DNA of 64,000 nt from Salegentibacter sp. R32 (GCF_008692195.1 NZ_RXOM01000009.1:52985-116984); one strand, 5' to 3'. Counted from the first letter of the stretch, positions 36,353 to 46,420 are shown. The notes: generated by a model from the sequence alone, not told the origin. A program made the numbers and translations.

Positions 36353-37045
36353 TTATAAATGTAGTCCACACTCTGTTTTAGGGTTATTGTTCCATCTGCC
36401 GGAACGATCTTCACCGGGAACTGTACAATGTGTACAACCAATAGAATTATAGCCTTTTGCTACCAAGGGATGAAAAGGTAATTGATGCTTTTCTATAAAT
36501 TTATCGCGTTCTTCTTTTGTTACATCCAATAAGGGATAAAATTTTAAAATATCCCCTCGTTCCTCAAAAATATCTAAAGTAGAACGGTGGTCACTTTGCC
36601 ATTCCATAAGACCGCTTACCCAAACCGAATAATTCTTTTTAATAGTTTCTAGAGGTCTTACTTTATTAATAGAGCAGCAAAAGTCAGGATTTTTACGCCA
36701 AGTTTCATCTTTAGTGGTAAACTCGTGTTCTTCTTTTATCGCACTTATAGATTTAACGTTGAGCCCATATTTTTTAGTCAGTTCCTGTTTGTATTTAATG
36801 GTTTCATCAAAATGATATCCAGTATCGATAAAGAAAACTTTCTGTTTTTTGTTTACATCAGAAAAAAGCTTCAGTAAAAAAGCAGAAGTTGCTGCAAAAG
36901 AGCTGGTGAGCATCACTTCGGCTACATCAAAATCTTTGTAGAGCTCTTTTATTCGTTCTTCAATAGAAAGTGGTTTGTATTTTTTATTGAGGGCTTTTAT
37001 TTCTTCTTCCGTAAAAACTCTTTTCTTAACAGTGATTTCGCTCAT
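36353..37045 (-). CDS. cysH: Phosphoadenylyl-/adenylyl-sulfate reductase (assimilatory)
   Basis: A 230-residue PP-loop reductase making sulfite from APS or PAPS with thioredoxin. It has SSFAATSAFLL near 48, FFIDTGYHFDET at 71-82 and the C-terminal catalytic KTECGLH (C226). The extra cysteine pairs C123-C124 (DFCCSINKVRPL) and C204/C207 (GCTHC) are the [4Fe-4S] ligands of APS-type reductases, so APS is the likely substrate. The substrate-loop segment SGLMEWQSDHR departs from the usual GLRR-x-QS-x-x-R. No cysD, cysN or sulfite reductase gene is adjacent. Confidence 0.92.
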   Translation of the reverse strand: MSEITVKKRVFTEEEIKALNKKYKPLSIEERIKELYKDFDVAEVMLTSSFAATSAFLLKLFSDVNKKQKVFFIDTGYHFDETIKYKQELTKKYGLNVKSISAIKEEHEFTTKDETWRKNPDFCCSINKVRPLETIKKNYSVWVSGLMEWQSDHRSTLDIFEERGDILKFYPLLDVTKEERDKFIEKHQLPFHPLVAKGYNSIGCTHCTVPGEDRSGRWNNNPKTECGLHL

Positions 37046-37120
37046 AAACCAAATTTGGATTCTCTTAAATAAGACGTAAAAATGAAGTTAGATTTACAAA
37101 ATAAACAATATACGTAAAAA

Positions 37121-37360
37121 TTATTTATTTTTTTCTGGCATTGGACCTCTTAAATGAATGATAAGTCCGTTTAAAAAATTCCGTAGAAATTGGTCGCCAC
37201 ATTCTTGATAATTAGGATGTCCCTCTTTTCTGAAAATAGCTCCCAGTTCGCTCTTAGTGACTTTAAAATCTACTAATGCAAAAATTTCTATAATATCGTT
37301 ATCGCGAAGTTTATGGGCTACACGTAATTTTTTAAAGATGTCGTTATTGGTTAATGCCAT
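37121..37360 (-). CDS. DUF1456 family protein, single repeat
   Basis: 79 residues from the ATG at 37360 (MALTNNDIFKKLRVAHKLRD); an upstream start at 37405 would directly abut the DUF2254 gene but adds a poorly conserved leader. It contains one DUF1456 unit: NNDIFKKLRVAHKLRDNDII, then VTKSELGAIFRKEGHPNYQECGDQFLRNFLNGL. YehS-type members carry two such units; this one has one. Its function is unknown. It follows the DUF2254 gene by about 45 bases on the same strand. Confidence 0.8.
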   Translation of the reverse strand: MALTNNDIFKKLRVAHKLRDNDIIEIFALVDFKVTKSELGAIFRKEGHPNYQECGDQFLRNFLNGLIIHLRGPMPEKNK

Positions 37361-37405
37361 GAGATTTTTTAGAATTGACTGCAAATTTAAAAAATATAAG
37401 CACAT

Positions 37406-38695
37406 TTAAGCAATTTGGCGATAGATTGCTTCTAATCTTTCTAAATCCCTTGAATTTTGAAGTGTGTTTTTTACATCTTCATAAAGATTTTTAGCTTCTT
37501 CTCGTATAGCTTTGTGGTAATTTCCGTTCGCTGTTTTTTGTTGAAGTAAAAAAGAAAACATCAACAATAATTTTTGAATACAACTAAAATCATTTTTACA
37601 GTACGTCCGATAGGGTAAAATAATTTGGTAAAGTAATTCATCAAAACAAATCGAGGAAAGCCAAATACAAGCTTGTTGGTTTTCAAGTCTTACAATTTCA
37701 TCTTCTTTTTTCAGCAATCGTAAAGCTAAAAGATCGGTAAGATAATCAATGGTGTTAATGGTGGTTGAAGGGTCGTTAACCGCAGGAGAAATAGCCCTTA
37801 TCCCTATTTCTGTGATATGTTTAAGACCTAAAATATAATTATCTTCTACAAATTCGCCTTGGGCAAAATTAAAATTGCTTAGAATTTTCAATGCTAAATC
37901 ATCATCTATTTCTTTATTCACTTTTATAATATCTGAGTTTTCAGCGATAAAGCTTCCCTTTATGGGTAAAATGGAAAGTTGCAGTTTGTGTTCTTTACAA
38001 ATCTCTTTTAAATTATCGATAGAAACATTTTGGAAATAGCCTGTTTTTTGACTCTTATAACTTTTCCAGTTATCGGTATTGGGAAAAGTAAGTTCCTGCT
38101 CATCTTTTTGGATTTCAATAATAGATTTTAATCTTTTTCTGGCTTTTTTGTATTCATTGGTCAAAATATTATTCACCTGAATAGCTTGGGAAATAGAATG
38201 AATAAAATAAATAAAAGCGCCTAAGCATAAAGTGGTCAATAAAACCGAAATAAAAATGGAAAAACTGGGGATACGTATATTATTGTCTTCCGGAGCTTTG
38301 ATGGCAATCGTAATAAAAATATTGTAAAGAATGGTTCCTAAATAAATTCCCAGCACATATTGATGATTTTTTTTAGAAATAAGTCCCGGTAAAACCCTTG
38401 GTGAATAATTGGAAGAAGCTTGATTGAGCAATACCATCACCATGGAAAAACTAAAAACCATTAAAGAAATCAACCCGCCGGTTAAGTAACTTAAAATGGT
38501 TCGGGCTGTATCGCCGCTATCGATAATGAAGCCGTCATAGATAGAAGTGAGCCATTCTGAAATTCCTGTATTCTCGAGTGATAACGAAATTAAAGAAAGT
38601 ATAAGCCCGAAAAAAGCGAACAACGTAGGATAGAAAGCAATTTTTCCTTCAATGGTATTGAAAAAACTGTAGAACTTATTAAATAAATACTTCAT
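37406..38695 (-). CDS. DUF2254 family membrane protein
   Basis: A 429-residue protein with four N-terminal membrane segments (about 15-37, 60-90, 110-132 and 143-168) and a soluble C-terminal half. ILSYLTGGLISLMVFSFSMVMVLLNQASSNYSPRVL near 64-101 and RAISPAVNDPSTT near 300 are the hallmarks of DUF2254. The family is widespread and uncharacterised; predicted channel-like roles are unproven. It faces hsp20 across a 198-base divergent region. Confidence 0.9.
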   Translation of the reverse strand: MKYLFNKFYSFFNTIEGKIAFYPTLFAFFGLILSLISLSLENTGISEWLTSIYDGFIIDSGDTARTILSYLTGGLISLMVFSFSMVMVLLNQASSNYSPRVLPGLISKKNHQYVLGIYLGTILYNIFITIAIKAPEDNNIRIPSFSIFISVLLTTLCLGAFIYFIHSISQAIQVNNILTNEYKKARKRLKSIIEIQKDEQELTFPNTDNWKSYKSQKTGYFQNVSIDNLKEICKEHKLQLSILPIKGSFIAENSDIIKVNKEIDDDLALKILSNFNFAQGEFVEDNYILGLKHITEIGIRAISPAVNDPSTTINTIDYLTDLLALRLLKKEDEIVRLENQQACIWLSSICFDELLYQIILPYRTYCKNDFSCIQKLLLMFSFLLQQKTANGNYHKAIREEAKNLYEDVKNTLQNSRDLERLEAIYRQIA

Positions 38696-38776
38696 TTAAG
38701 TTGTGTTAGCTCAGCTAAAATAGAACACTTATTTGTTGAAAACTGACGTTTTAACCATAATTTAACCGCTTAAAAC

Positions 38777-38787
38777 GACATTTTGTC
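38777..38787. promoter_or_regulatory. Dyad upstream of hsp20
   Basis: GACATTTTGTC is a perfect inverted repeat (GACA/TGTC, three-base centre). A related TGTCAAAAAGTCA follows at about 38809-38821. Both lie within 120 bases upstream of hsp20 and may be a stress-regulator site. Function is inferred from position only. Confidence 0.35.
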
Positions 38788-38893
38788 ATTATTTAGTAGT
38801 TTAGATATGTCAAAAAGTCATTTAAAATCAGTTGGTATTCAAATTGCTATTAACAGAATGTAAAATTGATAATAACAACAAAAAATAAAAATT

Positions 38894-39337
38894 ATGAGCT
38901 TAGTAAAAAGAACAACAGCAGACAATTGGTTACCATCTATTTTTGACGATATGTTTAAAACAGATTGGTTAGGCGGAACTTCAAACGTAAACAATATTGG
39001 AGTGAGCATTCCGGCAGTAAACATTCAAGAAAGTGAAGATAACTTTTTAGTTGAAGTAGCTGCTCCAGGAAAAACCAAAGAAGATTTCAACATCGAGTTG
39101 GGTAGCGATGTGTTAACTATTTCTTCTGAAAGTAAAAAAGAAAACACTGAAGAAGAAAAAGGAAAATTCACTAGAAGGGAATTTAGTTACAGTACTTTTA
39201 AAAGAGCATTTAGCCTACCGGAAACTGTAGATAGTTCTAAAATAAATGCTTCTTATGAAAATGGAGTATTGTTAATTAATCTTCCCAAGAAAGAAGAAGC
39301 AAAAGTGCAAGCTAAACGAATGATTGAGATTTCATAA
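38894..39337 (+). CDS. Hsp20/alpha-crystallin family small heat-shock protein
   Basis: A 147-residue ATP-independent chaperone. The N-terminal arm has WLPSIFDDMFKTDWLGG. The alpha-crystallin domain spans about 42-147, with PAVNIQESEDNFLVEVAAPG, SDVLTISSESKKEN, the REFSYSTFKRAFSLP strand, ASYENGVLLINLPKKEE and a final KRMIEIS carrying an I-x-I-like tail. Length is typical. It is a single gene with a strong terminator shared with uvrB. Confidence 0.96.
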   Translation: MSLVKRTTADNWLPSIFDDMFKTDWLGGTSNVNNIGVSIPAVNIQESEDNFLVEVAAPGKTKEDFNIELGSDVLTISSESKKENTEEEKGKFTRREFSYSTFKRAFSLPETVDSSKINASYENGVLLINLPKKEEAKVQAKRMIEIS

Positions 39338-39364
39338 TAGTAGTTTGATTTGATTAGTTAGTTG

Positions 39365-39392
39365 AAAACGCCCGGGTAATTCTGGGCGTTTT
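39365..39392. terminator. Bidirectional terminator between hsp20 and uvrB
   Basis: AAAACGCCC and GGGCGTTTT form a perfect 9-bp stem with a 10-base loop that itself can pair in part, followed by Ts. It lies 27 bases after hsp20 and 3 bases before the uvrB stop. Confidence 0.88.
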
Positions 39393-39395
39393 TGT

Positions 39396-41402
39396 TTATA
39401 TTTTTTTATCTTTTAATTTCTCTTGAAGCATTTTAAGTTCGTCACGATAACGCGCAGCCGACATAAAATCTAAGTCTTTTGCGGCTCCTTCCATTTTCTT
39501 CCGAATCATTCGCATTCGCTCTTCCAGTTGGTTTTCACTAAAATAAGTCACTTCTTCTTCCGCAGCTTTAAGGTTCGGAGCAGGTTCAAATTCATAAGGC
39601 TCGGCTTTTCTTCCCGCTAGAGTATTGTCCAAAGATTTTTTAAGCGCTTGTGGCGTGATGTTATGTTCGGTATTATAAGCAATCTGTTTTTCACGACGAT
39701 ATTCAGTTTCGTCCATAGTTTTTTGCATACTGTCCGTGATTTTATCGGCATACATAATTGCTTTTCCTTCTAGGTGACGCGCTGCTCTACCAATAGTTTG
39801 GGTAAGCGAACGCTGACTACGTAAAAATCCTTCTTTGTCGGCATCTAAAATTGCGACGAGAGAAACTTCCGGTAAATCCAATCCTTCCCGTAATAAGTTC
39901 ACACCAACCAATACATCAAACAGACCTTTACGCAAATCTTGCATAATTTCAACTCTTTCTAAGGTATCGATATCGCTATGAATATAGCGACACCTAATGT
40001 CAATTCGCGTTAAATATTTGGTCAATTCTTCTGCCATTCGTTTCGTAAGCGTGGTGACTAAAGTCCGTTGATCTTTATCTACCCGCTCTTGAATTTCTTC
40101 AATTAAATTATCAATCTGATTTAAACTTGGTCGCACTTCAATAATCGGGTCTAATAATCCTGTGGGGCGAATTACTTGTTCTACATAAACCCCACCGGAT
40201 TTATTCATTTCATAATCCGCAGGAGTCGCGCTCACATATACCACTTGATTTTGAAGCATTTCAAATTCTTCAAACTTTAAAGGTCGGTTGTCCATCGCTG
40301 CAGGAAGTCGAAAACCGTATTCTACCAAATTTTCTTTTCTGCTTCTATCACCACCGTACATCGCACCAACTTGCGGAATGGTCACGTGACTTTCATCAAC
40401 AAACATTAAGAAATCATCGGGAAAATAATCCAACAAACAGAAAGGTCGTGAACCGGGTTGGCGACCGTCTAAATAGCGTGAATAATTCTCGATACCGGAA
40501 CAATAGCCCAATTCTTTAATCATTTCCAAATCAAAATTGGTACGTTCTTCTAAACGTTTTGCTTCCAAAGGTTTTCCGATATCTTGAAAATAACTGACTT
40601 GCTTTCCTAAATCTAAGGTAATTTGGTCGATGGCATTGTTTAAAACATCGGGAGAAGTCACGAACATATTGGCGGGATAAATATTTAAACGCTCGTATTT
40701 TTCAATAACTTCATTGGTTTGCGGGTCAAAGGCTTCAATCTCTTCAATTTCATCCCCGAAAAAATGAATCCTGAAAGCATCATCAGCATATCCCGGATAA
40801 ACATCGACGGTGTCTCCTTTAATTCTGAAATTTCCATGATGAAATTCGCCTTCAGTTCTAGAATATAGACTTTGTACCAGACGGTGTAATAATTTGGTTC
40901 TGGAAATGGTCATATCCTGTTGAATGGAAATCACATTTTTCTGAAATTCAATCGGGTTACCAATACCGTACAAACAACTTACAGAAGCTACCACCAACAC
41001 ATCCCGACGTCCCGAAAGTAGGGAAGAAGTGGTACTTAACCGAAGTTTTTCAATCTCCTCATTAATTGATAAATCTTTTTCAATATAAGTTCCCGAAGTT
41101 GGAATGTAAGCTTCCGGTTGATAATAGTCGTAATAAGAAACAAAATACTCGACTGCATTATCCGGGAAAAAAGTTTTGAATTCGTTATAAAGTTGAGCTG
41201 CCAAAGTTTTATTGTGAGCCAACACTAATGTAGGGCGTTCTACTTTTTCAATGACGTTGGCCATCGTAAAGGTTTTACCGGAACCGGTCACTCCAAGTAA
41301 TGTTTGGTACCTTTCTCCTTGGTCTATTCCTTGGCTGAGTTGTTTAATAGCTCCCGGTTGGTCCCCGGTAGGTTGGTATTCAGAATTTATTTTAAATTTC
41401 AT
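39396..41402 (-). CDS. uvrB: UvrABC system protein B
   Basis: A 668-residue nucleotide-excision-repair helicase. Walker A is GVTGSGKTFTMA (about 39-50). VSYYDYYQPEAYIPTSGTYI (about 88-108) is the damage-binding beta-hairpin. DESHVT (about 337) is the DEAD-like box; HSDIDTLERVEI, LLREGLDLPEVSLV and QTIGRAARH are the helicase motifs. The C-terminal UVR domain (about 628-663) contacts UvrA or UvrC. Full length and intact. Confidence 0.98.
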   Translation of the reverse strand: MKFKINSEYQPTGDQPGAIKQLSQGIDQGERYQTLLGVTGSGKTFTMANVIEKVERPTLVLAHNKTLAAQLYNEFKTFFPDNAVEYFVSYYDYYQPEAYIPTSGTYIEKDLSINEEIEKLRLSTTSSLLSGRRDVLVVASVSCLYGIGNPIEFQKNVISIQQDMTISRTKLLHRLVQSLYSRTEGEFHHGNFRIKGDTVDVYPGYADDAFRIHFFGDEIEEIEAFDPQTNEVIEKYERLNIYPANMFVTSPDVLNNAIDQITLDLGKQVSYFQDIGKPLEAKRLEERTNFDLEMIKELGYCSGIENYSRYLDGRQPGSRPFCLLDYFPDDFLMFVDESHVTIPQVGAMYGGDRSRKENLVEYGFRLPAAMDNRPLKFEEFEMLQNQVVYVSATPADYEMNKSGGVYVEQVIRPTGLLDPIIEVRPSLNQIDNLIEEIQERVDKDQRTLVTTLTKRMAEELTKYLTRIDIRCRYIHSDIDTLERVEIMQDLRKGLFDVLVGVNLLREGLDLPEVSLVAILDADKEGFLRSQRSLTQTIGRAARHLEGKAIMYADKITDSMQKTMDETEYRREKQIAYNTEHNITPQALKKSLDNTLAGRKAEPYEFEPAPNLKAAEEEVTYFSENQLEERMRMIRKKMEGAAKDLDFMSAARYRDELKMLQEKLKDKKI

Positions 41403-41508
41403 TCAGTTTAAAACTTTAGTTGAATTTTTCCGCTTTGCGCAGTGGAAATCATGCGTATTTCTGTCGGAATTTCTTCCGAAGGATTACAGCTTCTAAATTA
41501 GCAATTTG

Positions 41509-43848
41509 CTAGCGCTTTAATGTGAAATGTCCCTTAAAATTGGAACCATCGATAAAATTTACCAAGAACCAATAATCGTTAGCAGGCAGGTTTTTTCCAT
41601 TGAAACTTCCGTCCCAACGTTGTTCCGGTTTTAGTCCGGTGATTAATTTACCGAAGCGGTTAAAAATATAAACCGATTTGATTTTTGGGTTGAATTTTTC
41701 AACTCCAATCAATCGCCAATAATCGTTGATTCCATCTTGGTTGGGAGTGAAAAATTTTGGATAGCCCAAAACTTTAAATTCTTTTACACTAATGCCACAA
41801 CCATTCTGGTCTTTTACAAAAATCTTGTGAGAACCTGCCCCAACAGGAAAAGTGTTGTCGGTTTGATACTCTCCAAATTGCTCGTCTAATGAATAGACAT
41901 AATCTCCAGTTCCTGATGCGGTGATAATTACTTGATAATTATCGAAACTTCCTACAATCTCATAATCAATTTGTGCTTTTTCTGAACCTAGAACGGTGAT
42001 TTGATTGGTAGAAGTACAGCTATAATCTTCTCCTGAGAAATTCAACGTTCTCGTAATGTTCACTTCGTAAGTTCCTGTGATATCTACCTGAATAGTTGGA
42101 GTGGTTTCTCCGGTATTCCATTCAAAAGTAAATGCTGAAGGATTTTCGGTTATTCCGGCTTCGATATTAATTCCGTTTTCATTTTCAGCACAAAGAAATG
42201 GAGCTTGGTAATTTGAATTGATTTCAGGGGATTGAATGCCTTCTAAAATAATTTCTATAATTCCCTGACAGCCTGAACTTGTCGAAATTTGCGCATAAAC
42301 CGAAGTTGTGAGATTAGTTGTTTCTACCTCAAAATTATTTCCTAAGGTATTTGTTTCAGCTAGAGCATCATTTTCAGTAGGATAATAAGTTGTACTGAAA
42401 CTATTAAGTCCTGTTTCGTTGGCGATAGCATTTTGGGAATCATTCAATAGATATGAAATTGAATTTTCTCCAACCTCAAAGCATTCTACCAAATACACAG
42501 GATTATAACTCGTAAAAGAAGTACTTAGGGTTAAAGTTCTCACTGTTGTGCAACCTGAAGTAGATTGAATTCTGGCAAACACTTGCTGGTTAGCTGAGGT
42601 GTTAGGAAAACTTCCAGCATTGTTGATGGGATTGGTATTGGCTTTAGCTTCAGCTTCGGTTAAGAAATAATCGGTTACAGTAAAGTTTTGATTGCTATTG
42701 GTTAAATTTTGATTGGCATTATTTAAATTGAAAATGCTTAACCCGTCATTGTCAGAATCACATTCGGTTAAGGTTTCATCGGTAAGTAAACTGAAATCTG
42801 CATATTCAACTTCAATAGTGTCGTCTGCCGAACAATTGGGTCCGTAGGTAACGACTACTTTATAAGTTCCAGGACTGTTTACTTCGTAATTGGTTTCTGA
42901 AGTACCTGAAGCTAGTAAAGTTTCACTACCATCATTATTTACCAAAAACCATTCGTGATTGGTTGGAGTATTTCCGGTATCGTTCACACTTAACTGATGA
43001 GTTTCCCCTTTACATAAAGCTTGATTTCCGGTTAGGTCTTCTCCTAAGTTGGCTCCAATATTAAAGCTATTTCCTTCTAAGAATACAGCAGAATCGTAGC
43101 GGTAATTATGGTCGTCTGCGATAACCAGTTTAATATGATAAGTGGTTCCTGCATTTACATTAGCCTGTGCAATGAGTGGTTTGGTTTGACCATTAAAGTT
43201 GATAGGATGGTTACTGCCATTAAACGATTCAAAGTATTGTTCGTTTTCTGCGGCACAACCCCTAGGGATTTCTGGATGAACCGTAGTTACTTTTACAGGA
43301 GTGTTAGTGCCGGGAACTACGGCAATATTTTGATAGCTTCCTCCTAAAGGTTTGATTAAAAAACCAAAAACATCAGAATATTGACAAGTGTTAGCATCTC
43401 CTTCTTGGTATTCTTCTGAAGCAAAAATATAGCGAAATTGAATAGTGTTGGCATTTGGAGTGAAATCGAATTCGATTACGGTAGCGTTTAGCGTATTACT
43501 GATTCCTAGAACTTGTTCTAAGTCTTGATCGGCTCCCCAACCGGAAGTGTCATCATCGCTTAAATTATTGTTTGGACCGGGAACATTTGAAAGTCTTCCG
43601 GTACTCATGGCAATTCCATTTTTGAAAGGGAAATTACTTCTATTTCTTTCAAAGTAACCGTAGCTTTTATCATTACTAAAGTTTCCGCCTACTACGCCGG
43701 TAACATTGATATTATCAATACACCCGCTATTTATGAGAATGTTTTCTACAAGTTCTTGTGGGGAATAAGTGTTTGCATCAACAGAAATATTTTGGGAGTA
43801 TGCTGAAAAACAAACCGTTATAAGAACAAATTGCAAAAGTCTTTTCAA
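41509..43848 (-). CDS. T9SS type B surface protein with choice-of-anchor L domain
   Basis: A 779-residue protein with a signal peptide (1-18). A choice-of-anchor L domain covers about 30-240 (VVGGNFSNDKSYGYF, IAMSTGRLSNVPGPNN, YIFASEEYQEGDANTCQY and a Y-D-S-A-V-FLE ending). Ig-like segments and LTECDSDNDGLSIFNLNNAN-type units follow. The last ~90 residues are a type B type IX secretion signal (FFTPNQDGINDYWRLIGVE..., IFNRFGKLI, WDGSFNGKNLPANDYWF, ending FTLKR). It is probably exported to the cell surface or medium. It is third in a run of three related T9SS type B genes. Confidence 0.9.
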   Translation of the reverse strand: MKRLLQFVLITVCFSAYSQNISVDANTYSPQELVENILINSGCIDNINVTGVVGGNFSNDKSYGYFERNRSNFPFKNGIAMSTGRLSNVPGPNNNLSDDDTSGWGADQDLEQVLGISNTLNATVIEFDFTPNANTIQFRYIFASEEYQEGDANTCQYSDVFGFLIKPLGGSYQNIAVVPGTNTPVKVTTVHPEIPRGCAAENEQYFESFNGSNHPINFNGQTKPLIAQANVNAGTTYHIKLVIADDHNYRYDSAVFLEGNSFNIGANLGEDLTGNQALCKGETHQLSVNDTGNTPTNHEWFLVNNDGSETLLASGTSETNYEVNSPGTYKVVVTYGPNCSADDTIEVEYADFSLLTDETLTECDSDNDGLSIFNLNNANQNLTNSNQNFTVTDYFLTEAEAKANTNPINNAGSFPNTSANQQVFARIQSTSGCTTVRTLTLSTSFTSYNPVYLVECFEVGENSISYLLNDSQNAIANETGLNSFSTTYYPTENDALAETNTLGNNFEVETTNLTTSVYAQISTSSGCQGIIEIILEGIQSPEINSNYQAPFLCAENENGINIEAGITENPSAFTFEWNTGETTPTIQVDITGTYEVNITRTLNFSGEDYSCTSTNQITVLGSEKAQIDYEIVGSFDNYQVIITASGTGDYVYSLDEQFGEYQTDNTFPVGAGSHKIFVKDQNGCGISVKEFKVLGYPKFFTPNQDGINDYWRLIGVEKFNPKIKSVYIFNRFGKLITGLKPEQRWDGSFNGKNLPANDYWFLVNFIDGSNFKGHFTLKR

Positions 43849-43930
43849 AGCAAAATTTTTGGGGTTGCAAAATTAAGCAATCCTCAAAAAATATGCCTTC
43901 ATCAATATTGAATATTATTGATTTCTTAAC

Positions 43931-46375
43931 TTATCTATTTAAATACACCCAGCCTTTATAAATATCGTAGTTGGGGTCGTTTAGATTTAGAATATAATAG
44001 TAAGTACCAGTAGGCAATTGCTTTCCTTTATTAGTTAATCCTTTATTACTGGTACCATCCCATTCAGGTATATCATTATTTCCTTGGTAGATTAACGAAC
44101 CATAACGATTGAAAATTTTGATTTTAAAATTTTCAAAAATATCATAAAGTCCACTAATTTCGAAGGTATCATTAATACCGTCGTTATTAGGGGAAAAACC
44201 TTCAGGAATAAAAGGGGGACAGTTCTCGACACCTATTGAAAAGCTATATATGGTATAACATTCATTAGCATCTTCGACACGAATAAAAATTTCTTGAGGA
44301 TCGCTTATAGAAGAATAATTGGTAGGAGTGGTGATAGGGTTATTTAAAAAACTTGCGTCTTGGGCGGTCAAATAATAATTTTCTATTATTTGATCATTTT
44401 CTATTGAAAAATATTCTTCAGCTAAAGTTAAATCAAAAGTAGCAAGGTTAAAACCTTCATCGCAATTTATGATGCTTTCTTCAAGGTCAATCGTTTCAAC
44501 AGGAAAGATAATTATAGAAAAGCTAGTTGTAGTAAAACATTCTGGATGATCGTTATTTTCTAACCTAGCATATATTGTTTGTGGATTAGATGTATTATCG
44601 AATGAAGAAATGTTGATAATTTCGTTATCCTTTAGGTTAGCATCGTTTTGATTTAGATGAAAACTTAAAGAGCTATTAGGTTGATTATTTTCAAGCAATT
44701 CTGTATTTTCTGCTAAGTTAAAGTTTGCCAACTCATCATTTGTATTGTCATCACATAATTCTAAACTATCTGGTAAGCCTATAACTGGAAGGTAATTTAC
44801 GTTAACAAAGAAAGAAGTTGTTACATAACATAAGGGGTCTTGAGTTGATTCAACCCGAATAAAAATTTCTTGTGGATTAATGGAATTATTGAAATTACTG
44901 ATATTTAGGATAGGATCTGAATCATTTTCGGCATCATTTATATTTCTGTGATAACTTATAGTGACATGATTTTGATTTCCAGTTACAATCGGTGTGTTTA
45001 CGGTTAAATCAAAATCAGCTCTTCCATCATTTGCCGTATCATCACATTCATCAAGGTCTAAGGGTGGATTGGCAATTTGTGGAATAATTAAATTAACACT
45101 TTGGGCAGTTTCATTATTATCAGGATTAATTTCTTGATGGACTATATTACCATTTACATCTTCATTTACTATTATAGTAAGCGAGAAATCGTCTGGGATG
45201 TTATTCGGGATGGTTAAGGTGATTTGTCCAGACTCGGATCCATTTATTGGGATTATATTACTGGTTGTCGTTTGACCTACTAATTGATTATTAGCAAAAA
45301 ATAAAATTGGGGTATTTGCGGGTAACTCGTCCGTACTGTTAGTGTTGGTAATGGTATAGTCTACTGTTATATCTCTAGATAAGCAACTTAAATCAATTTG
45401 ATTAATAATAGGGGCAGGTTCTGGTAATCTGCTATTAAATACAGTGATTATATTGTTGATTATAATTAAGTCACCGCGTAAGTCAAATTCTCCAAGGCTT
45501 GGAATCCAAACTAGTTCTCCAGTATGTAATTGAATAGTTGCCTGAGTATCTCCAATATTTATATAATTTTCTACATTATAAACATCTAAATCCATGTTAT
45601 AAAAATTTTGATCTCCAGTAAAACTATTGGTGCCGTTAAAGGCATTTCCAGGAGGATTTAATGTTGGGTTAGAAATTATATTGCCGTTGACTATTAAATC
45701 TTCTCCATAAGCCAAACCTTCATCTCCTTCCCAAGCTAGAAAACCAATTTTAGCGTCTTTATTATTAATTATACTTAAGTTGTTTAGTTGAAGAGATAAT
45801 GTTTGCTTGTTTTCCTCTGCAGTTACGCCTTGTAGTCCGTCAAAAATACTTACTTGGTTAAGAGGGAGAAAACTATCTTCATATATTACAATCATAGCCC
45901 AACCTCCATAATTAGTAGAAACATCGCAATAACCATCTACCGTATCTAGTACTGGTTGAATATCAATGTCCTCAACCGTGTAAGTTCCATTTCCTTTTGT
46001 AGTGACAATATTGGTTACATCTTTAAATGCTGCAAAATAATTTAAGTTATCAGAACCAGTAGGAAGATTTAATAAAAAACTTCTGTCTGCAGTAATGTTT
46101 TGATTATTTAAAGTCACATTTAAATCTCCATTTCCAGAGCCTGACCAATAAAGGTATGCTGCTTGAATAGTTTGAGTGTTGCTCAAATTTAAAGTTGCGC
46201 TTCCAGACGAATTAATAATACAAGGTGTATTTAATCCGTTTTCCTCTGTATTTAGAGTAGCTCCAATAGCTGTATAATCGTAGCGACCGTTAAACTGCTT
46301 ATAAAGCTCTATATCTTGGGCTACCACAGATAATGAAAAACATAAAAAAAATAGGATTAAGTAATTTTTTTTCAT
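43931..46375 (-). CDS. T9SS type B surface protein, adhesin-like
   Basis: An 814-residue protein with a signal peptide (1-19). The N-terminal 310 residues form a beta-rich domain (IQAAYLYWSGSGNGDLNVTL..., NYGGWAMIVIYEDS...) of the type seen in gliding-motility-associated secreted proteins. Three or more repeats of about 95 residues follow, each opening LDECDDTANDGRADFDL- or LELCDDNTNDELANFNL-like and closing IFIRVES or IYARLEN. A type B T9SS tail (GFSPNNDGINDTFEISGLY, IFNRYGSLIYQG, WDGTSN...) ends in GWVYLNR. This tail differs from the FTLKR type shared by both neighbours. Its role in adhesion or gliding is inferred. Confidence 0.88.
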   Translation of the reverse strand: MKKNYLILFFLCFSLSVVAQDIELYKQFNGRYDYTAIGATLNTEENGLNTPCIINSSGSATLNLSNTQTIQAAYLYWSGSGNGDLNVTLNNQNITADRSFLLNLPTGSDNLNYFAAFKDVTNIVTTKGNGTYTVEDIDIQPVLDTVDGYCDVSTNYGGWAMIVIYEDSFLPLNQVSIFDGLQGVTAEENKQTLSLQLNNLSIINNKDAKIGFLAWEGDEGLAYGEDLIVNGNIISNPTLNPPGNAFNGTNSFTGDQNFYNMDLDVYNVENYINIGDTQATIQLHTGELVWIPSLGEFDLRGDLIIINNIITVFNSRLPEPAPIINQIDLSCLSRDITVDYTITNTNSTDELPANTPILFFANNQLVGQTTTSNIIPINGSESGQITLTIPNNIPDDFSLTIIVNEDVNGNIVHQEINPDNNETAQSVNLIIPQIANPPLDLDECDDTANDGRADFDLTVNTPIVTGNQNHVTISYHRNINDAENDSDPILNISNFNNSINPQEIFIRVESTQDPLCYVTTSFFVNVNYLPVIGLPDSLELCDDNTNDELANFNLAENTELLENNQPNSSLSFHLNQNDANLKDNEIINISSFDNTSNPQTIYARLENNDHPECFTTTSFSIIIFPVETIDLEESIINCDEGFNLATFDLTLAEEYFSIENDQIIENYYLTAQDASFLNNPITTPTNYSSISDPQEIFIRVEDANECYTIYSFSIGVENCPPFIPEGFSPNNDGINDTFEISGLYDIFENFKIKIFNRYGSLIYQGNNDIPEWDGTSNKGLTNKGKQLPTGTYYYILNLNDPNYDIYKGWVYLNR

Positions 46376-46420
46376 ATTGTAATCATTTGAGGATCATAAA
46401 TATAAATAATAATTTTGGGA

